A DNA stretch of 64,000 bases from an uncultured Sutterella sp. (GTDB taxonomy: Bacteria > Pseudomonadota > Gammaproteobacteria > Burkholderiales > Burkholderiaceae_F). Positions 61,401 through 64,000 of the stretch are shown piece after piece. The stretch covers positions 62,001-126,000 of the forward strand of contig CAJKAP010000006.1 of the NCBI GenBank assembly GCA_905197905.1, given 5' to 3'. The notes under the pieces were generated by a model. It had not been told where the DNA came from. It was given only the letters and a program-made list of their open reading frames with translations, and did not search any database. The position numbers were made by a program, and so were the translations under genes. Positions within the stretch are counted from its first letter, which is position 1; each line of letters begins with the position of its first letter.

Positions 61401-62384
61401 ACTGAATTGGCAGGTAGTTTGCAATACCAACCAAAGAGAGTCAATCGTGCCGCTCAGCTCTCGGGAACTATTGATCGACTTCACCTCACCACTAAAGATG
61501 ACGATAACGAAGTTGCCAAAACCATTGCTCTTTCGGAAGTGAAAAGCAGTGTAGACTCTCTTCCCGACATCATGCTCAACGTGAAAGACTTGAGCCTGAA
61601 TCAGCATCGCCTAGGGAGCGTCAACATTGATGCTACAAACGAGGGGCAAGAAATTCCACGTTGGTATTTGCGCTCAATGAAAGTCCTCAACACTGGGGGG
61701 TTATTGGATGTACATGGCGTATGGTATTCGAGATCTCGCAATAAGAGTAATGCAACGGTCAAACTCAGTGTGACCGACATGGGAAAATTGCTTTCTAGTT
61801 TGAACTATGCCAATGCGGTTCGTGGCACCACAGGAAGTATAGAAGCTACGCTTTCTTGGCAAGGGTCCCCACTCGACTTCAATGTGCGAACCCTTGACGG
61901 AACCCTCGTAGGGGACTTTAGTCAGGGGGAATTTTTACAAATTGAACCCGGCGCTGGGCGCATCCTGAGTTTGCTTTCATTGCAGCACCTCTTGAAGCGC
62001 CTCACGTTTGACTTCCGCGACGTGTTCGGAGCAGGCTTTGCCTTTGACTCTCTACATGTGGAAGGTACTGTTTCTCAAGGCTTATTTACCACGCCCAAGA
62101 TGTCAATTTTAGGATCAGCAGCAAGCGTACTAACAGTTGGCCGAATTAACCTCGTTGCCGAAACGCTTGATTTAAAATCGGTGATACTCCCATCCATTAA
62201 CGTGGGTGGACCGTCGTTAGCCCTTGCCTTGGTTAATCCAGCCGTTGGGATCGGAACGTTTGTCTCCCAGTGGGTTTTCCAAGATCAAATCTCGCAGCTT
62301 TTCAAGTCCGAGTACACTATTACGGGGACCTTTGACGACCCGATAGTGATGAAGCTCGGCGGTAGTAAGTCTAGTCAAAAGTGA
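58413..62384 (+). CDS. yhdP: YhdP-type AsmA-like lipid transport protein
   Basis: A 1323-residue protein: one N-terminal membrane helix (about residues 27-48) then a very long periplasmic beta-rich region. It matches the YhdP/DUF3971 family of bridge-like proteins implicated with TamB and YdbH in phospholipid movement to the outer membrane. The C-terminal AsmA-like part has GRILSLLSLQHLLKRLTFDFRD-type segments and VNPAVGIGTF before a final TGTFDDP strand. The next two genes are lipid-synthesis genes, consistent with the role. The Shine-Dalgarno site is weak, behind an unusual leader. Confidence 0.87.
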   Translation: MTSSTPSSTSSDSAHPQRRYRAWRILGVVGLFLYFFTCTLILTGRWFFTTQIDNYRDDITRLSSTYLGVHVEAEKITGGFSKFWPTLTLEKVRFAQTGGGASLELPKIEARFSWSSLWALSPRFQTLQVISPSLSIHRTGEYVYNIAGWTVDFSRNGVDNTPNSGTTKFYQWLLSQTKLSLIDGDIIYRDDIDPENEDIHLTNIQFLFEQHLLDWRLGFRARLLKETGEENIHIVGNVEKNFFHKATDPFTWKGNFYAKTDFIDVARLVKSLKLPLALSSGTGAIELWSKFQEGCLTDLISDIDIQGVNLKLPNALEPLDIARLATRFIYEESKNKSESSRAFAFKNLFLQTVSNKAAQNNYLGYFALSEKKNASSDLYSVEVSDASISNWKRLLPALPLESATRDILSHYSVDGHIQHLSLNNRGDWQALHNWRLNTQFDDLSFKVIDSNIPSFTRLSGSIKSNDSGQYDLILDSINSSLTFPGVFKRSTIPVNSLKATARIALIPELKIEFMQFSAQNNEAQVAGQGYWLNTGDVGTLNISGKIMRADGRAVENYLPLAVGSSTLNWLDNAILAGTVTSGTFEVRGPLRTFPWHKSTNPDERFLIDGIVKNGKLNFFPTPNTTSKKTAWPLLTDITARLIFEGNSMRIEGSQATSLGLKSNNAIVKIDDFAKPVLDVDASISGDLKNALRYLKESALLAQILGNTFDQTTGSGPIKTHLDLSIPLSTPEHTSAKVVTDFNKTKLSYGFHLPEISELSGQLVVTSDDISTPIPFSGKTPEGPISIRLLTAQKQTHIGISGHLSAQEALNLLEKNPFKHELSQALKGSFPVSVDIVFGLAQPLLRISGKSNLEGLESTLPAPLSKEARHQWPVDFVYEKAHEHTATLKIASPKHADVNLTFATPEFLVKSGHILIGTHKALSPSKSGVQFLVNAPQLDLDAWQKVLSTEKKSEQTFPLAYAGLHASQFVRFKNQVFQNASFTAQLDNAVWHIGLQSTELAGSLQYQPKRVNRAAQLSGTIDRLHLTTKDDDNEVAKTIALSEVKSSVDSLPDIMLNVKDLSLNQHRLGSVNIDATNEGQEIPRWYLRSMKVLNTGGLLDVHGVWYSRSRNKSNATVKLSVTDMGKLLSSLNYANAVRGTTGSIEATLSWQGSPLDFNVRTLDGTLVGDFSQGEFLQIEPGAGRILSLLSLQHLLKRLTFDFRDVFGAGFAFDSLHVEGTVSQGLFTTPKMSILGSAASVLTVGRINLVAETLDLKSVILPSINVGGPSLALALVNPAVGIGTFVSQWVFQDQISQLFKSEYTITGTFDDPIVMKLGGSKSSQK

Positions 62385-62429
62385 TTTACTGTCTATAATG
62401 AAGGCTCGAGTAAGTGACAGGAATTAAAG

Positions 62430-63044
62430 GTGTTTACTTCTTTCAAATTAATGACCCCGATTGTGTGGTTGACTCGTTTGCTAGTGGGAGCCTATCCGCA
62501 CTGGCAGGGTTGTGCGCCTTCAGCGCGCCAGCGCATCTACTTTGCGAACCATACTAGTCATCTTGATACGATTGTCATTTGGGCATCCCTCCCTGCACAG
62601 TTGCGTCCTTTTGTCCGCCCAGTAGCCGCAAAAGACTATTGGGAAAAAGGATGGATTCGTCGCCAGATTGCATTAAAAGAACTCAATGTCGTGCTTGTCG
62701 ATCGTCGACATACCGAGCACAGCAACCCTCTCGATCCGCTTCGTGAAGCGCTCGCAGAAGGGGCTTCTTTGATTATTTTCCCTGAAGGAACTCGACGCCC
62801 TCAACCGCTTCCGAGCGAATTTAAGTCGGGGCTTTGGCGTCTGATGAAAGAGTTCCCCGAGGTGGAACTCATTCCTGTTTATATTGAAAACTTGCACCGC
62901 GCCATGCCTAAAGGTGTGCTTCTTCCGGTGCCTACGATTTGCTCGATTCGTTTTGGGAAGCCCTTGGAACACTCTGTGGAAGACCTCAAAGAGGACTTCT
63001 TGAATCGAGCTCGTCAGTCCATTATTGAGTTGGCACAACCATGA
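62430..63044 (+). CDS. 1-acyl-glycerol-3-phosphate acyltransferase (PlsC family)
   Basis: A 204-residue acyltransferase. The HX4D motif is NHTSHLD and the second motif FPEGTRR; one hydrophobic N-terminal segment anchors it. It would acylate lysophosphatidate or a similar acceptor at the inner membrane. GTG start with AGGA upstream. Its stop overlaps the ATG of the CdsA-type gene, a coupled pair seen in YnbB-type systems. Confidence 0.88.
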   Translation: MFTSFKLMTPIVWLTRLLVGAYPHWQGCAPSARQRIYFANHTSHLDTIVIWASLPAQLRPFVRPVAAKDYWEKGWIRRQIALKELNVVLVDRRHTEHSNPLDPLREALAEGASLIIFPEGTRRPQPLPSEFKSGLWRLMKEFPEVELIPVYIENLHRAMPKGVLLPVPTICSIRFGKPLEHSVEDLKEDFLNRARQSIIELAQP

Positions 63045-64000
63045 GATTGGGTTTTTCTACTTACGAAGCGTATATCTTCCTTCTCGTTGGGCTATTCGTT
63101 CTCGCCTTCGCAGGGACGCTTTATAGCTCCTACGCTTTAGGACACACAACGACCGCGGTTGGTCGCTCTCGCCTCTTGGCTATTTCGTCTCGTCTTCGTA
63201 TGGCTTGGTGGCTGACGGCGGTCTTCACAATTGCTTTTGCTTTTGGGGGCGGCTCGTTACTAGTTTTCTTTGCCTTGATTAGCTTTTTCCTGCTACGCGA
63301 GTTTATTGCAATTACGCCAACGAAACCGACTGACCACAACGCCTTGGTGCTCTCTTTTTACATCGCCATCCCGTTGCAGTACATTCTAATTTACTATGAA
63401 CTCACTGAGCTCTTCACACTGCTCATTCCGGTGTATCTTTTCTTAGCGCTCCCCGTGATCATGGCACTTAAACACGATCCCGATGGTTATTTAGAGCGTG
63501 TAGCTAAGGTGCAGTGGGGCGTGATGCTCTGCGTCTTCTGCGTCAGTCATGCGCCTGCCATTGCAACGTTTGACTTAACGCGGTACAACTCGACTGGTCC
63601 CCTTTTGTTGCTCTTTTTCTTGTTGGTCCTCTTTGTGAGTGATCTCTGTTCCACCATTGCGAGTTCTTTCCTCGGCAAAGGAGCGCTGCGCTTCAACCCC
63701 AACCGAACCTTGATGGGAACTATTGTAGGATGCACCGCAGGGGTAGCCGCAGGCATGATGATGTTCTGGATTACCCCATTCCGCTTCTGGCAGGCTATTT
63801 TAATGGCAATTGCCATTGTGATAGCTGGCGTAATGGGGGATATCGTCATTAGTGCCGTGCGTCGTAGTATGGGTGCAGAGCGCCTCGCTGGTGAGTCTGA
63901 TATCTACATCACACGAGGCACACTAGCGCGTCTTGCCCCCCTTACTTTTGCGGCGCCAGTGTTCTACCACCTAACCCAATTCTTCTTTGTGTGGTATCCA
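63041..64000 (+). CDS. Phosphatidate cytidylyltransferase-like protein (CdsA/YnbB type), runs off window
   Basis: Open from ATG 63041 to the last base with no stop (320 codons seen). About eight hydrophobic segments are present. The CdsA-type C-terminal region includes LVLFVSDLCSTIASSFLGK, NPNRTLMGTIVG and IVIAGVMGDIVISAVRRSMG, the DxxxR-type metal and CDP-alcohol region. It would make CDP-diacylglycerol from phosphatidate, the product of the coupled acyltransferase. By length it is near its end at the window edge. Confidence 0.85.
   Translation, partial: MRLGFSTYEAYIFLLVGLFVLAFAGTLYSSYALGHTTTAVGRSRLLAISSRLRMAWWLTAVFTIAFAFGGGSLLVFFALISFFLLREFIAITPTKPTDHNALVLSFYIAIPLQYILIYYELTELFTLLIPVYLFLALPVIMALKHDPDGYLERVAKVQWGVMLCVFCVSHAPAIATFDLTRYNSTGPLLLLFFLLVLFVSDLCSTIASSFLGKGALRFNPNRTLMGTIVGCTAGVAAGMMMFWITPFRFWQAILMAIAIVIAGVMGDIVISAVRRSMGAERLAGESDIYITRGTLARLAPLTFAAPVFYHLTQFFFVWYP

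Noticed and set aside
1..64000. CRISPR array, prophage, integron or defence island
   Set aside because: No spaced direct repeats, phage structural genes, integrase, attachment repeats or recognisable defence genes were seen; almost all genes are core metabolism.

Overview
The window looks like a piece of a betaproteobacterial chromosome from an anaerobic, gut-type member of the Burkholderiales, most like the Sutterellaceae (Sutterella / Parasutterella relatives). I infer this from three things. The housekeeping gene order is betaproteobacterial (fba-purC-purE-purK-sua5; yebC-purD-nadD-rsfS-rlmH-maf; hemH-grpE-dnaK-dnaJ). The base composition is moderate. The gene content suits fumarate respiration: a Wolinella-type fumarate reductase cytochrome b, DcuB, an iron-sulfur class I fumarase, a tetraheme quinol dehydrogenase and FNR boxes. 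No species name can be proved without a search. No tRNA, rRNA, CRISPR array, prophage or intact insertion sequence was seen.

Layout. 0-8 kb: aldolase, diacylglycerol kinase, purine genes purC, purE and purK, Sua5, a Spx/ArsC-fold protein, an EamA transporter and MurI. 8-13 kb: a thioesterase, a nitroreductase-fold protein, a DUF72 protein, an orphan FixJ-type regulator, and thiC behind a TPP riboswitch. 13-18 kb: purB, then modCBA divergent from modE around a ModE operator. 18-25 kb: an FNR-box tetraheme cytochrome, pepN, fbp, a LapA-like membrane protein and upp. 25-31 kb: the fumarate block. An FNR-box frdC stands alone, then about 1 kb of decayed DNA, dcuB on the minus strand, and fumA. 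31-34 kb: a response regulator lacking its phosphoacceptor aspartate behind an M20 carbamoylase-type amidase, and a divergent AbgA-like M20 hydrolase. 34-42 kb: yebC, purD, a BamE-like exported protein, nadD, rsfS, rlmH, maf, a hairpin-rich gap, an orphan lysine/arginine-rich protein and a small lipoprotein. 42-48 kb: an M24 aminopeptidase and a two-gene RND efflux operon. 48-58 kb, minus strand: dnaJ, dnaK, grpE, hemH, a YhhQ-type transporter, a YheT-type hydrolase and glnE. 58-64 kb: yhdP, a PlsC-type acyltransferase, and a CdsA-type gene that runs off the window.

How it fits together. Five purine genes (purC, E, K, B, D) are split over three loci. Fba and Fbp together support gluconeogenesis. 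FumA makes fumarate, DcuB exchanges it for succinate, and FrdC would anchor a quinol:fumarate reductase, but frdA and frdB are absent here. ModE and ModABC supply molybdate for anaerobic molybdoenzymes. grpE and dnaK each have a strong sigma-32 promoter.

The items most worth following are: the TPP riboswitch with a long leader and a competing helix; the lone frdC with a perfectly placed FNR site next to a decayed locus; the Asp-to-Asn receiver; the orphan basic protein downstream of two strong inverted repeats; and the interleaved stems ahead of yhdP. I found no convincing undescribed multi-gene defence or mobile system.
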